Below, in pieces: positions 17,297 to 25,466 of a DNA stretch of 64,000 nucleotides. Every line of letters starts with the position of its first letter. The first letter of the stretch is position 1. The position numbers and the translations under genes are program-made. The notes beneath the pieces are model-generated. The model saw only the letters and a program-made list of their open reading frames with translations. It was not told the origin of the DNA and searched no databases. Origin of the DNA: [Bacillus] enclensis (GTDB taxonomy: Bacteria > Bacillota > Bacilli > Bacillales > Bacillaceae_B); NCBI RefSeq assembly GCF_001456935.1, contig NZ_KQ758485.1:172944-236943 (forward strand). The letters run 5' to 3'.

Positions 17297-17623
17297 TTAG
17301 TTTGCGAGTTTTGAATTATGTTCAGCACTCTTCAACAAACGGATTTCAGAAAGTATATCATTTTCAATTCTTTCATTTGTATCTTTGATCATCCCGTTCA
17401 GCAAAAACAGATCGATGAAGCTCCAAATACCCAACCCGCCAAACGTCAAAAGCATCGCAACAGCCGTTCCCGTCTTGCCTAAATAAAAGCGGTGACCACC
17501 AAAGCTAGTTGTAAAGAACCATAGCAGCCAAGTCGTACCCGCAGATTTTTGCTTCTTATTCATTTCTGAATTAAGCATTTGTAATTCTTCAGATGTGAGC
17601 CCTTGCTTCTGAATAAGTGACAT
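17297..17623 (-). CDS. TM2-domain membrane protein
   Basis: A 108-residue TM2 protein with the motif [11 protein letters not shown] between two membrane helices and a final [14 protein letters not shown] helix. I chose the ATG at 17623 (MSLIQKQ) because GGGGGAAATGAT precedes it; an upstream in-frame ATG at 17665 would add 14 residues without a ribosome site. It lies 14 bp before the second TM2 gene in the same direction. Confidence 0.82.
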   Translation of the reverse strand: MSLIQKQGLTSEELQMLNSEMNKKQKSAGTTWLLWFFTTSFGGHRFYLGKTGTAVAMLLTFGGLGIWSFIDLFLLNGMIKDTNERIENDILSEIRLLKSAEHNSKLAN

Positions 17624-17665
17624 ATCATTTCCCCCATTGTTTCTAAAATTAGCGGGTATAATCAC

Positions 17666-18000
17666 AAAGACTTATACCACCTCAAAATTATACCACCACA
17701 AACAGGAAAAATGTGATTATTTTTCTATTTTTATGTAATTATTTCTTTGTTTTTTTGGGTTTTATTACCTAATAAAAGCATGGCGGACAGGTTGATTATC
17801 TCAAAATAATCGTCCGCTCCTAATAGTGGGACGAGGGACCTGTCCCCCTGTACCTGCCCCTGTACCTGATTAAGATACATCTGCTACTGCTTCATGAGCC
17901 CGCCGACGACGATTACATTTTGGATGATAAAATTAAAACGTAATTCGCTATGGACTGAGACAGATAGTCTAGTATCTCATTCCTGATAGAAACTAAAAAA
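17666..18000. repeat. Gap with a family-A REP-like palindrome at 17828-17868
   Basis: The region contains no gene. 17828-17868 is a REP-like palindrome with its right side duplicated (GGGACGAGGGACC, TGTCCCCCTGTACC, TGCCCCTGTACCTG). The remainder is AT-rich spacer. Confidence 0.65.
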
Positions 18001-18042
18001 AGACCTTAACACCACTTTAAATTAGTAGCGCTAAGGTCATTT
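17995..18042 (-). terminator. Terminator of the regulator-peptide operon
   Basis: On the minus strand the arm GACCTTA at 18033-18039 pairs with TAAGGTC at 18003-18009, and a T run follows at 17995-18001. It lies about 20 bp after the stop codon of the repeat peptide gene. The loop is long, so efficiency is uncertain. Confidence 0.6.
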
Positions 18043-18057
18043 TATTATGCTTTTACC

Positions 18058-18444
18058 CTATGTAAGTTTTATTCCATCCGGAAGCGGAGGGAATATCTCG
18101 TCCCCTGCAAGTTCTACCCCAGTTCCATCCGGAAGTGGTGGAAAGATTTCATCCCCTGCAAGTTCTACCCCAGTTCCATCCGGAAGTGGTGGAAAGATTT
18201 CATCCCCTACGAGTTCTACCCCGGTCCCATCCGGAAGTGGTGGAAAGATTTCATCCCCTGCGAGTTCTACCCCGGTCCCATCCGGAAGTGGTGGAAAGAT
18301 TTCATCCCCTGCAACTTCTACATCAAAATCATCAGGAAGCGGAGGGAAAATCTCATCAACCGCAGTTTCTGATTGTGTGTAAGCGAATGCGCCCGCTGTA
18401 ATTCCTCCTGCGAATACCAATCCGGCTACTAATTTTTTAATCAT
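18058..18444 (-). CDS. Secreted peptide precursor with six 17-residue repeats (putative multi-copy pheromone)
   Basis: The 128-residue product has a signal peptide (MIKKLVAGLVFAGGITAGAFA, residues 1-21) followed by six near-identical repeats of 17 residues. Each carries DEIFPPLPD (at residues 30, 47, 64, 81, 98 and 115), with a full unit GDEIFPPLPDGTGVELA. The gene starts 17 bp after the stop codon of an RRNPP-type regulator, behind a perfect AAGGAGG site. That is the arrangement of PlcR-PapR, NprR-NprX and Rap-Phr pairs, in which the small secreted precursor is processed and the peptide is re-imported to bind the regulator. A six-copy precursor would yield several signals from one molecule. 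The function is inferred from position and architecture. It could instead be a structural secreted repeat protein. Confidence 0.8.
   Translation of the reverse strand: MIKKLVAGLVFAGGITAGAFAYTQSETAVDEIFPPLPDDFDVEVAGDEIFPPLPDGTGVELAGDEIFPPLPDGTGVELVGDEIFPPLPDGTGVELAGDEIFPPLPDGTGVELAGDEIFPPLPDGIKLT
18076..18357 (-). repeat. Six tandem 51-bp coding repeats
   Basis: The part of the peptide precursor gene encoding the DEIFPPLPD units repeats every 51 bp. The four central units are nearly identical, while the first and last diverge, as expected for expansion by recombination or slippage. Confidence 0.9.
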
Positions 18445-18461
18445 ACTTTTTTCCTCCTTGG

Positions 18462-19727
18462 TTATGTGATTGATTTATTTAGATATTTATATGAGAGTGC
18501 GTAGTATCTGGATGATTTCTTATATTTTCCGTTTTCATATAAATAGTCTGCAATGAATGATAGATATTCTGCTATAGATCGGAGCTGATTGGCTTCTTCA
18601 AATAACGGCAGCAGCTCCTTTATTAGTCTCTTATCTAATGAATCAATGTCTTCACTATATATTTTTGTCAATAATTCATATTCTTTGAGGGTGAGCTCGC
18701 TTATACCATCTAGTTCAGGCAGGGCTTTCGCCATTTCGGCCAAGGTTTTCTTCGCTTCGTCCTTCTTACCCGATTTGAAGTATTCTTTGCTGAGGGAGAT
18801 GTGTGTATTCAAACGATCTTCGCAGGTGCATTCATTTTGCAGGCTACTGTTGAAGTGCTGGATGGCAAGTTTTGATTTATTAAGGTGAGAATAGAGAGTA
18901 CCCAGATTGTGTTCAATCGTGTGAAGAACAGTGGTAAACCCGCCTACCCTTGACAGTTCGCCGGCTTTTAAGTACTCCTCGATTGCTTCTGTATGCTGGC
19001 TGCTTCTTTTATAAAGGATACCAAGCAAAATGTGGGCATGCACACAGTTCTCAAATTCATACAGCGATTGATAAATTGAGAGAGACTTTTTTGTATACTC
19101 AATACTCTGCTGGTTTTTGTTCAGTTTTCCATTGACCAAGCCCAGGGAATAGTGTAAAGATGCTTTTTCCTTCGGTGTAATATCGATAAATTCACAGTAC
19201 TTCCTTGCTGCTTCATAGTGCCCACTGGATTGCTGGAATTTCTTGAATTTGTAATTGAAAGCACCTTGATACTTTTCATAGTAATAAAGAGTTGGGTAGT
19301 CCATGATAAATTTCGATTGACGAAGATCTTCTAATATGGAATGAACCTCATTGTACTCTTTCAATTCCATGAAATACCTCACGGAGTATACTTTAAACTT
19401 GATCAAGATTAGTTCATTGGTCGTCACGGAAAGCTGCTGCTTGATTAGTTCGTATTCTCTTGTAAATGCTTCTCTCTCTTTATTATTTATGGTAGAAAAC
19501 CAGCGATCCAACCGATTTGACAAAACCTGATCAAGGCTTTTGTCTTCGTGAAAGATGCCCAACCGCTTCAATAAAGCATGTTCTACGTCTTCACTGGGGA
19601 CTATATTATCATTCTCTACCTTTGATAAATAAGAAACTGAGCAGATTCCTTTCGCCAGTTCAGATTGTCTTACTTTTTTCATTGAACGTACATATTTTAT
19701 CCTCTGCCCCAATGTAAAGTGATCGAT
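18462..19727 (-). CDS. RRNPP-type transcription regulator (HTH + TPR), PlcR/NprR-like
   Basis: The protein begins with an XRE-type helix-turn-helix (LGQRIKYVRSMKKVRQSELAKGI, then CSVSYLSKVENDNIVPSED) and continues with about 300 residues of tetratricopeptide-like helical pairs, e.g. ALLGILYKRSSQHTEAIEEYL-type units (in the sequence: HAHILLGILYKRSSQHTEAI). This is the layout of peptide-sensing RRNPP regulators such as PlcR and NprR. About 421 residues from 19727 is NprR-like in length. The open frame reaches an ATG at 19838, but a sigma-A promoter lies inside that stretch. The strong site AAAGGGGGGAG is followed by ATC at 19727 (or TTG at 19712), so the start may be non-canonical. It probably controls the divergent operon and its own peptide gene. 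Confidence 0.85.
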   Translation of the reverse strand: MDHFTLGQRIKYVRSMKKVRQSELAKGICSVSYLSKVENDNIVPSEDVEHALLKRLGIFHEDKSLDQVLSNRLDRWFSTINNKEREAFTREYELIKQQLSVTTNELILIKFKVYSVRYFMELKEYNEVHSILEDLRQSKFIMDYPTLYYYEKYQGAFNYKFKKFQQSSGHYEAARKYCEFIDITPKEKASLHYSLGLVNGKLNKNQQSIEYTKKSLSIYQSLYEFENCVHAHILLGILYKRSSQHTEAIEEYLKAGELSRVGGFTTVLHTIEHNLGTLYSHLNKSKLAIQHFNSSLQNECTCEDRLNTHISLSKEYFKSGKKDEAKKTLAEMAKALPELDGISELTLKEYELLTKIYSEDIDSLDKRLIKELLPLFEEANQLRSIAEYLSFIADYLYENGKYKKSSRYYALSYKYLNKSIT

Positions 19728-19774
19728 TTTACTCCCCCCTTTCTCGAGCGAATCACACCAATCGAACCAAATAA

Positions 19775-19802
19775 AGCATACCAAAATTAACATATAAGTC
19801 AA
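19775..19802 (-). promoter_or_regulatory. Sigma-A-type promoter of the regulator-peptide operon
   Basis: On the minus strand TTGACT (19802-19797) and TATGCT (19780-19775) are spaced by 16 bp. Transcription would start near 19768, downstream of the ATG at 19838, which argues against that ATG as the start of the regulator. Confidence 0.55.
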
Positions 19803-20105
19803 ATTCAACCTGTTACACGTGAGAAAGTTCCCACTCATTAATAACTGCTTATTACTTAGTATTATTCAAAAACTTGAACTGAAAATAGAAAAAGAGAAGA
19901 AAAAACTAAGTTCTGGGGCGGTAATTATTCAATATCTTTATTTATACTCCAATATGCAAACAAGGGAGACAAAAATAGAATAATAACATAGCCAAAATAT
20001 AACTATATACCTACTATTATCCAATTAATGTAATTAACCTTCAAAAAAACCGTGACTATACTCTCGTAATCCAATTGAATTATGTAAAAAAGCGCTAATT
20101 TTGAA

Positions 20106-20175
20106 GAACAATGTCAACTTTTTGAACAAATTGATATATTTGGATTTTTGCTATACTGAAGTCGTTATAGTATAG
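20106..20175 (+). promoter_or_regulatory. Promoter and candidate operator of the secreted-protein gene
   Basis: A -35-like TTGATA (20131-20136) and -10 TATACT (20152-20157) are only 15 bp apart, suggesting an activator-dependent promoter. Two direct GAACAA repeats (20106 and 20124) lie just upstream. An inverted repeat CTATACT / AGTATAG (20151-20157 and 20169-20175) overlaps the -10. The upstream remainder of the gap (19839-20105) is AT-rich with no gene. Confidence 0.45.
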
Positions 20176-20200
20176 GATTAAAAAAGGAGGAAATTGGAAG

Positions 20201-20689
20201 ATGGGTGTAAAAAAGAAGATTGTACGTACTTTAGGTGGAATCGCTTTGGCAGGAGCAGTGGTAGTAGGAGGATTTGGCAGCAGTGCAAGTGCTTATCAGG
20301 ATTCAGTAACAGAGCCGATCAGCCAGCTATCTGGAAATGATATTCAGTCTAATATCTGGATGAGCGCTACCGCTTTCTACCAGACTCAACGTTATCAAGT
20401 AAGCGCTAAATTCTTAGGATACAACCCGCCAAATGCTGATTGGGTAAAGACAGCATGGAATATTAAAGCAAATGGTCTGGGAGTAAGCATCGGTGGAGTA
20501 AGTGGCGGTACTGCCAGCGGAAATGAATTATCAGGAACTTGGACAAACTATAACAACTGGATCTCTGACTATTCAGGTTCTTATAATATTTCTGGTGTAC
20601 CTATAAGTGGATCTGGAAATAACACAGCGAATTTCTTGGCATTAGGTGTTAAAGATTCAGCAACAGCTTCCATTTTCCGGTGGTATTAA
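20201..20689 (+). CDS. Secreted 162-residue protein of unknown family
   Basis: It has a classic signal peptide (MGVKKKIVRTLGGIALAGAV..., cleavage expected after ASA at residues 29-31), giving a mature protein of about 131 residues. The mature part is rich in Ser, Gly, Asn, Tyr and Trp with alternating patterns typical of beta-strands (TWTNYNNWISDYSGSYNIS), has no cysteine and ends in FRWY. A strong AAGGAGG precedes the ATG, and a terminator follows directly, so it may be produced in excess over the downstream transporter genes. Placement beside a peptide-sensing regulator and an ABC/lipoprotein set suggests a bacteriocin, toxin or matrix protein. No family was recognised. Confidence 0.75.
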   Translation: MGVKKKIVRTLGGIALAGAVVVGGFGSSASAYQDSVTEPISQLSGNDIQSNIWMSATAFYQTQRYQVSAKFLGYNPPNADWVKTAWNIKANGLGVSIGGVSGGTASGNELSGTWTNYNNWISDYSGSYNISGVPISGSGNNTANFLALGVKDSATASIFRWY

Positions 20690-20770
20690 TAGCTGTAACC
20701 GCATCTTTAACAACCCGTTAAACATTACCAATATTATAACATAATATGATTAAAATCTGTACTATAACCC

Positions 20771-20812
20771 AATAGAAGTAAATGCTAATATGGGCATTTA
20801 CTTCTATTTATT
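20771..20812 (+). terminator. Hairpin terminator after the secreted-protein gene
   Basis: A 15-bp perfect stem (AATAGAAGTAAATGC / GCATTTACTTCTATT) is followed by a T-rich tail. It ends only 16 bp before the next start codon, so partial read-through would set the ratio of secreted protein to the downstream membrane proteins. Confidence 0.8.
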
Positions 20813-20827
20813 CATCTTCCATGACAT

Positions 20828-22597
20828 ATGAAAAACAAAGGAAGAATTACATTTCTTTTCATTATATTTGTCACGGCCGCCTTTATCATTTATCAATACG
20901 TAATGAAAGACCCAGTAGTGTTGAGTAAGAATCATGAAGAGGTTCTCAGCAGCCAAATGACCAGCACTGAACAAACAGTCAAATCTGATATCACTAAAAA
21001 TACAAAGAACTTTTTAACATATCCTGTTGAGGGTTCAAAGGATGAATTCACCACTTTATATACATATTTTTCATTGAGTTTTCTGGACATTGCGCCAGGT
21101 CAAAAAGTGTGTGAACATTTTTCAAGTGAATTGTCCAAAGATGAATTTATCCAAACGGAAGAAACGTTTTACACCGGGATTGAGAGATTATATTATGCAA
21201 TGAAACTAATTGAAATGTGTGATCAAAATCAACTTCCTGACCAAACGATGGAACATGCAGTAAACGCCATAAAAAAGCTCTATAACCAGACTTTTTATGA
21301 AGAAGGGTACTTTTTATCAAATGAATTTAAAAAATACAGGAACGAAGACGGATATGATGAGGTCGAGTTAATGCACACATCAATGATGCTAGAGCTTGCC
21401 CTAAAAACGGATATTGATTTGAACAAGAATAAAACCTCAATTGTAAATTGGTTGAATCAGTTCATGGTAGGTAAAAATGATCCACAGTTTATTCGTCAAT
21501 ATTATAAAATAATGAAACTATTAAACTTGAAAGCTTCTCCTTCCATTTTAGGACAAAACAGCTATGAGTCTATTATTCAAAAGGAAAACTATGAGTTTAA
21601 TGATCTGCTTTCGATTGAAAGTTTAACTTATTTACACAAGGAAAATAAAATCACTTTGAACCGTGAGGAAATTCAATCAATTCTACAAGGCTTATCTTAC
21701 AGCCATAACCAATTTGCTAATATTCAACATGAATATTATGTGTTATCGATTTACTCAAATTTAGATCTCATTGATGTTTATCCTCATAAAGATAAATTAA
21801 GGAAACAGTTTAATCGCTATGCTTACCCGGATGGCATGATGCCGGTATTTTCAATGACCACCAATCCGTATAGCGGATATTACAGCATGGTAGTCGCTTT
21901 ACAATCTGCAGAACTAGACGACGGGTCGGCTATACAGCTTAAAAAATTCCTCTCCGACTTCTTAAGTGAAACAGATGTCGAAAAGTTATTAGGTACGGAC
22001 CCTTTCGAAATACTAAGCTACATACACCTTATGAAGTATGTTGACGATACCTATCCAGACTCGAAAGAAGCAGAAAGAATTTCAAAAGTATTAAAAGAAA
22101 AGCTCCCACCCCAAGTCAATCCTGGCAACATAATAAAAACAAGCCATATTATTGAATCATTGGCATTATTGGAAGCAAATCTAAAAGTTAAAGACTTTCC
22201 TGCAAACACGATGGAAATTGTGAATCAATTAGGAAAAGGAAATACAAAATTATTTGAAAATTCTACTGACTTCACTAACCTTCTTTTCATAAATAGTCTG
22301 GCAGAAACCGGAAAGTTCTCTAAAGAATTAAAAGAAGTAATACCTTATGTTAAGAAAGTTAAAATTAACCTTTCCGGCGAAGTAGCTGCTTACGAACTTT
22401 ATCAGAAGACATTATTTCTCAAGCAGATGGGAGAAGCAACCAATGATGACCTGATTGCGGAGAAGCTGATCCAACTTCATGACGGGAATGGGTACAAGCT
22501 GAATGATCAGCAACACTATAAAAACTTTTATGCAACTATTTTCCTCAATCGATTAAATCAAATCCTGCTGGGAAAGGAGCAGATTCATGAGCAATAA
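20828..22597 (+). CDS. Membrane-anchored helical extracellular protein of unknown family
   Basis: This 589-residue protein has an N-terminal anchor (residues 5-27, GRITFLFIIFVTAAFIIYQYV) and a long, largely helical outer domain. The spacing of helices and motifs such as DGMMPVFSM...YSGYYSMVVAL is reminiscent of alpha/alpha-toroid folds, but I cannot assign a family. No ribosome site precedes the ATG, which lies directly after a terminator hairpin. It overlaps the ABC ATPase gene by 11 bases, so it belongs to that operon and probably works with the transporter at the outer face. Confidence 0.7.
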   Translation: MKNKGRITFLFIIFVTAAFIIYQYVMKDPVVLSKNHEEVLSSQMTSTEQTVKSDITKNTKNFLTYPVEGSKDEFTTLYTYFSLSFLDIAPGQKVCEHFSSELSKDEFIQTEETFYTGIERLYYAMKLIEMCDQNQLPDQTMEHAVNAIKKLYNQTFYEEGYFLSNEFKKYRNEDGYDEVELMHTSMMLELALKTDIDLNKNKTSIVNWLNQFMVGKNDPQFIRQYYKIMKLLNLKASPSILGQNSYESIIQKENYEFNDLLSIESLTYLHKENKITLNREEIQSILQGLSYSHNQFANIQHEYYVLSIYSNLDLIDVYPHKDKLRKQFNRYAYPDGMMPVFSMTTNPYSGYYSMVVALQSAELDDGSAIQLKKFLSDFLSETDVEKLLGTDPFEILSYIHLMKYVDDTYPDSKEAERISKVLKEKLPPQVNPGNIIKTSHIIESLALLEANLKVKDFPANTMEIVNQLGKGNTKLFENSTDFTNLLFINSLAETGKFSKELKEVIPYVKKVKINLSGEVAAYELYQKTLFLKQMGEATNDDLIAEKLIQLHDGNGYKLNDQQHYKNFYATIFLNRLNQILLGKEQIHEQ

Positions 22598-23273
22598 GCT
22601 GCTAATGAGTGTAAAGAAAGTATCCAAGACATATAAAACGAAAGAGAACGAAATCACCGTTCTAAAAAATGTCAATCTTGAGATTTATGAAGGCGAGATT
22701 AACGTCATCATGGGGCCATCAGGTTCTGGAAAAAGCACATTGCTCAGTATGATGGGCCTTTTGGATAAGCCTTCCGAGGGTGAAGTCCGACTCTTGAATA
22801 AGGTGGTTACCTCCCATTCACTTGAAGATCTTACCGATTTAAGGGCGCAGCACCTCGGATTTGTCTTTCAAGATTACCACTTAGTACCGAATCTATCCGC
22901 ACAGGAAAACGTTTCGCTTCCCCTTCTATTAAAGAAGGACATGACCAAAAAAGACCGGGATGAAATAAGCTGCGAACTACTAAACAGCGTAGGTTTGTCA
23001 CATCGTTATACGCACTTCCCCTCCTCTTTATCCGGTGGTGAGAAACAGAGGGTAGCAATCGCCCGTGCATTATCCAATCAACCCCGAATCATTTTGGCCG
23101 ATGAGCCGACTGGGAATGTGGATACAGAAACCGAAATAAAAATCATTGAAATCTTTCAACAACTAAAGGCACAAGGCGTTGGGATGTTGATTGTCACCCA
23201 TAATGAAATCTTCAAGCAGTATGCCGATCATTTATACTCCCTTAGACAAGGGGAACTTGAAAAGGTGGGATAA
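22587..23273 (+). CDS. ABC transporter ATPase, LolD/MacB-type
   Basis: This 228-residue ATPase has Walker A GPSGSGKST, Q-loop FQDYHLVPNLSAQENV, signature LSGGEKQRVAIARAL, Walker B IILADEPTGNVD and a switch histidine in VTHN. The NLSAQENV and DEPTGNVD wording is typical of the LolD/MacB/BceA branch, which drives FtsX-like permeases in peptide resistance or export. It pairs with the permease 5 bp downstream. Confidence 0.92.
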   Translation: MSNKLLMSVKKVSKTYKTKENEITVLKNVNLEIYEGEINVIMGPSGSGKSTLLSMMGLLDKPSEGEVRLLNKVVTSHSLEDLTDLRAQHLGFVFQDYHLVPNLSAQENVSLPLLLKKDMTKKDRDEISCELLNSVGLSHRYTHFPSSLSGGEKQRVAIARALSNQPRIILADEPTGNVDTETEIKIIEIFQQLKAQGVGMLIVTHNEIFKQYADHLYSLRQGELEKVG

Positions 23274-23278
23274 CAAAG

Positions 23279-24463
23279 ATGAAAGCAAAAGATTATGTAG
23301 CACTGGGGTTCAAGAACTTTCAAAGAAGCGGCAAGAAAAACATCGCACCAATCATCATTATCACGGTGGGCATATTGCTTTTTAACATTGTCTCAAGCTT
23401 TTTCACTAGTATTACTGCCAGCGTGAACGAAACCGTGGTGGATAATGCAAGCTTGAAGTTCATCCATGTTTCCTCAGCGGAAGGTGAGCTGACAAATACA
23501 GACTTGGATAAACTGAAAGAAGTCGATGGTGTCGCCACTGTCTTTCCGCGGACGGAATCTTTTATTGGGATTGAACAAAATAAGGAAAAAATCACCTCAA
23601 CACTAATTGGAGTCCCTAACAACGCCATAGAGTATTTCACTGAAAAAGAAACCAAAAGTCTGCCTGTCAACGGCATCCTATTGAATAAGAATATCACTTC
23701 TTCCCTCGAGGAAGGTGACCCTGTAAAGATCAGTTACACCGTGAAAGTAAAGGAAAACGAAGGTATACGCAAGGAACTGGACGCAACTGTCACAAGCAAG
23801 ATCGAACCGCCCTATCTGATCAGTTTCCCGGAAGATATTTCGATTGCCAGCCTGGAGCTTGTCCAAACCTTAAATGCAGGTTTCCTCGGCCTCACCCTTG
23901 AAGAATACCTTGAGAATCCAAGCTATCAGGAAGTCATTGCCATCGTACCGAATGTAAACGCGGTAAGCAAAGCTGCAGGTCAATTCGATAAGATGGGATA
24001 TATGACAGACTATTCACTAAAAGCTTCCAAATCGATCCCAGTCATCGCGAAGATACTGGCAAGCGTCGGCGGGATTCTTGTGGTCGTTCTTCTTATCTTT
24101 GCCGGAACCAGTATTGCATCAATCATCAATCAATCTCTTCAGAGCCGCTATGGAGAAATCGGGATCATGCGTGCTGTGGGATTTAAACAGAAGCATCTGA
24201 TAAAGTTATTTGCTGTTGAAGTCACAATCATTTCCTTTCTTTCATTTTGTTTGTCGGTTCTTCTCAGTTTCTCTGCATTGAAAGCAATCGAGCACTATGT
24301 TAATAATATGGGATTTGCAGACTATACGTTCATTCTGTCCATCGACACCTTTCAAATCCTGGCAAGCTTGGCCGTAATTTTTCTGGTCAGCTTCATCTCG
24401 AGTGCTTATCCGATAAAGAGAGCTTCTTCGATTCAGGTTACTGATATTTTGAAAGGAGCTTGA
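23279..24463 (+). CDS. FtsX/MacB-type ABC transporter permease
   Basis: The 394-residue permease has one N-terminal membrane helix (IIIITVGILLFNIVSSFFTSI), an outer domain of about 220 residues, and three C-terminal helices with the family motif YGEIGIMRAVGFKQKHL. This is the MacB-like topology, used for mechanotransmission in peptide or lipoprotein handling rather than simple import. Neighbouring lipoproteins and an anchored protein suggest a complex across the cell envelope. Confidence 0.9.
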   Translation: MKAKDYVALGFKNFQRSGKKNIAPIIIITVGILLFNIVSSFFTSITASVNETVVDNASLKFIHVSSAEGELTNTDLDKLKEVDGVATVFPRTESFIGIEQNKEKITSTLIGVPNNAIEYFTEKETKSLPVNGILLNKNITSSLEEGDPVKISYTVKVKENEGIRKELDATVTSKIEPPYLISFPEDISIASLELVQTLNAGFLGLTLEEYLENPSYQEVIAIVPNVNAVSKAAGQFDKMGYMTDYSLKASKSIPVIAKILASVGGILVVVLLIFAGTSIASIINQSLQSRYGEIGIMRAVGFKQKHLIKLFAVEVTIISFLSFCLSVLLSFSALKAIEHYVNNMGFADYTFILSIDTFQILASLAVIFLVSFISSAYPIKRASSIQVTDILKGA

Positions 24464-24466
24464 GCC

Positions 24467-25456
24467 ATGAATAGAATAAGATTTATTATACTTTTGATCG
24501 GAGCAGCCGCTTTTCTCTCCGGCTGCTTCGACAGCGAAGAAAGCATTCCTGCACATTCTATCCATTACCTGAACGGTAAAGATTCAGTCAGCTTGTTCGA
24601 TTTTGAAAATGGTAATACCAATCAGCTCAAACTTGACGTATTGTCTGAGTCTCCATACGGGACGACAAGCAGGAACCCCGTAGAAGAGAAGACCTTGACG
24701 ATGATTCAAGATGATAAAAAGGGATATCAGTATTACCTTCAATCAGGAGAAGCGTTTATAGAAATCGGAAAGGTAGATACCCCTGTTTTTGGGGGTGTTT
24801 ATACAAAGGATAGAATCTATACGATTGTATATGAAAAAGAAAAAGCCATCCTGAAAGAAATCGATCCGAATTCATTCAAAAAAGTGAACGAATGGGAACT
24901 AAATGGGTATCCGGAGGCCATTACTGCTGACTATGAAACCGGCACAGTTTACATGCTTTCCAGAACTGATTCCATTCTGCTCTATACTCTGAAGGACGGA
25001 AACATAAAGAAGAAGCAACTTCTGGATGACACCTATGAAGTCAATGCCCAGTTCGATGATGATCAACTGATTATCTCCATCAACCAACTCGTCAGGAACA
25101 ACGGAAAAGAAACGAATAACAAAGAAGTAAAGGAAATTGCCGTTTACGATACGAAATCTGAAGAAATAATTGAAACCTATACTACGGAACACCCGCCAAA
25201 GTACGTGGTACCTTCCGGAAATGAAATGCTTGTCATTTCCGGAACACCTAACAGCAACTTTATTGAGACAATCAATAACCAAAATAAGGTCACATCCAGC
25301 AGTGAACTCAAAACCCGGGAAGTGTTTGGAATTACCCCCTACAAAAACGATTACTACGTCATTTCGCGGGACGGCATATACAAAGCCGATAACAATCAGC
25401 TTACATTAATTGAAAAAAATGAAGTCCCTGATTCAGTAGATTTAAGCATTCAATAA
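24467..25456 (+). CDS. Lipoprotein with beta-propeller-like repeats
   Basis: A lipobox (AAAFLSGCFD, cysteine near residue 21) marks this 329-residue protein for lipid anchoring outside the membrane. The body has repeated strand patterns such as VYTKDRIYTIVYEKE, TVYMLSRTDSILLYTL and KNDYYVISRDGIY that suggest a beta-propeller. It starts four bases after the permease gene, so it belongs to the same operon. The role is unknown; a partner or immunity lipoprotein for the secreted product is plausible. Confidence 0.75.
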   Translation: MNRIRFIILLIGAAAFLSGCFDSEESIPAHSIHYLNGKDSVSLFDFENGNTNQLKLDVLSESPYGTTSRNPVEEKTLTMIQDDKKGYQYYLQSGEAFIEIGKVDTPVFGGVYTKDRIYTIVYEKEKAILKEIDPNSFKKVNEWELNGYPEAITADYETGTVYMLSRTDSILLYTLKDGNIKKKQLLDDTYEVNAQFDDDQLIISINQLVRNNGKETNNKEVKEIAVYDTKSEEIIETYTTEHPPKYVVPSGNEMLVISGTPNSNFIETINNQNKVTSSSELKTREVFGITPYKNDYYVISRDGIYKADNNQLTLIEKNEVPDSVDLSIQ

Positions 25457-25466
25457 GGAGGCTATC

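Noticed and set aside
18076-18357. Direct repeats every 51 bp that could suggest a CRISPR array
   Set aside because: Repeats are contiguous without unique spacers, keep a reading frame and encode a secreted precursor. No cas genes are near.
18047-18382. Plus-strand frame of repeated GSGGKISSPASSTPVPS units opposite the peptide precursor
   Set aside because: It mirrors the 51-bp repeats of the minus-strand gene, which has a signal peptide, perfect ribosome site and operon partner. The plus-strand frame has no ribosome site.
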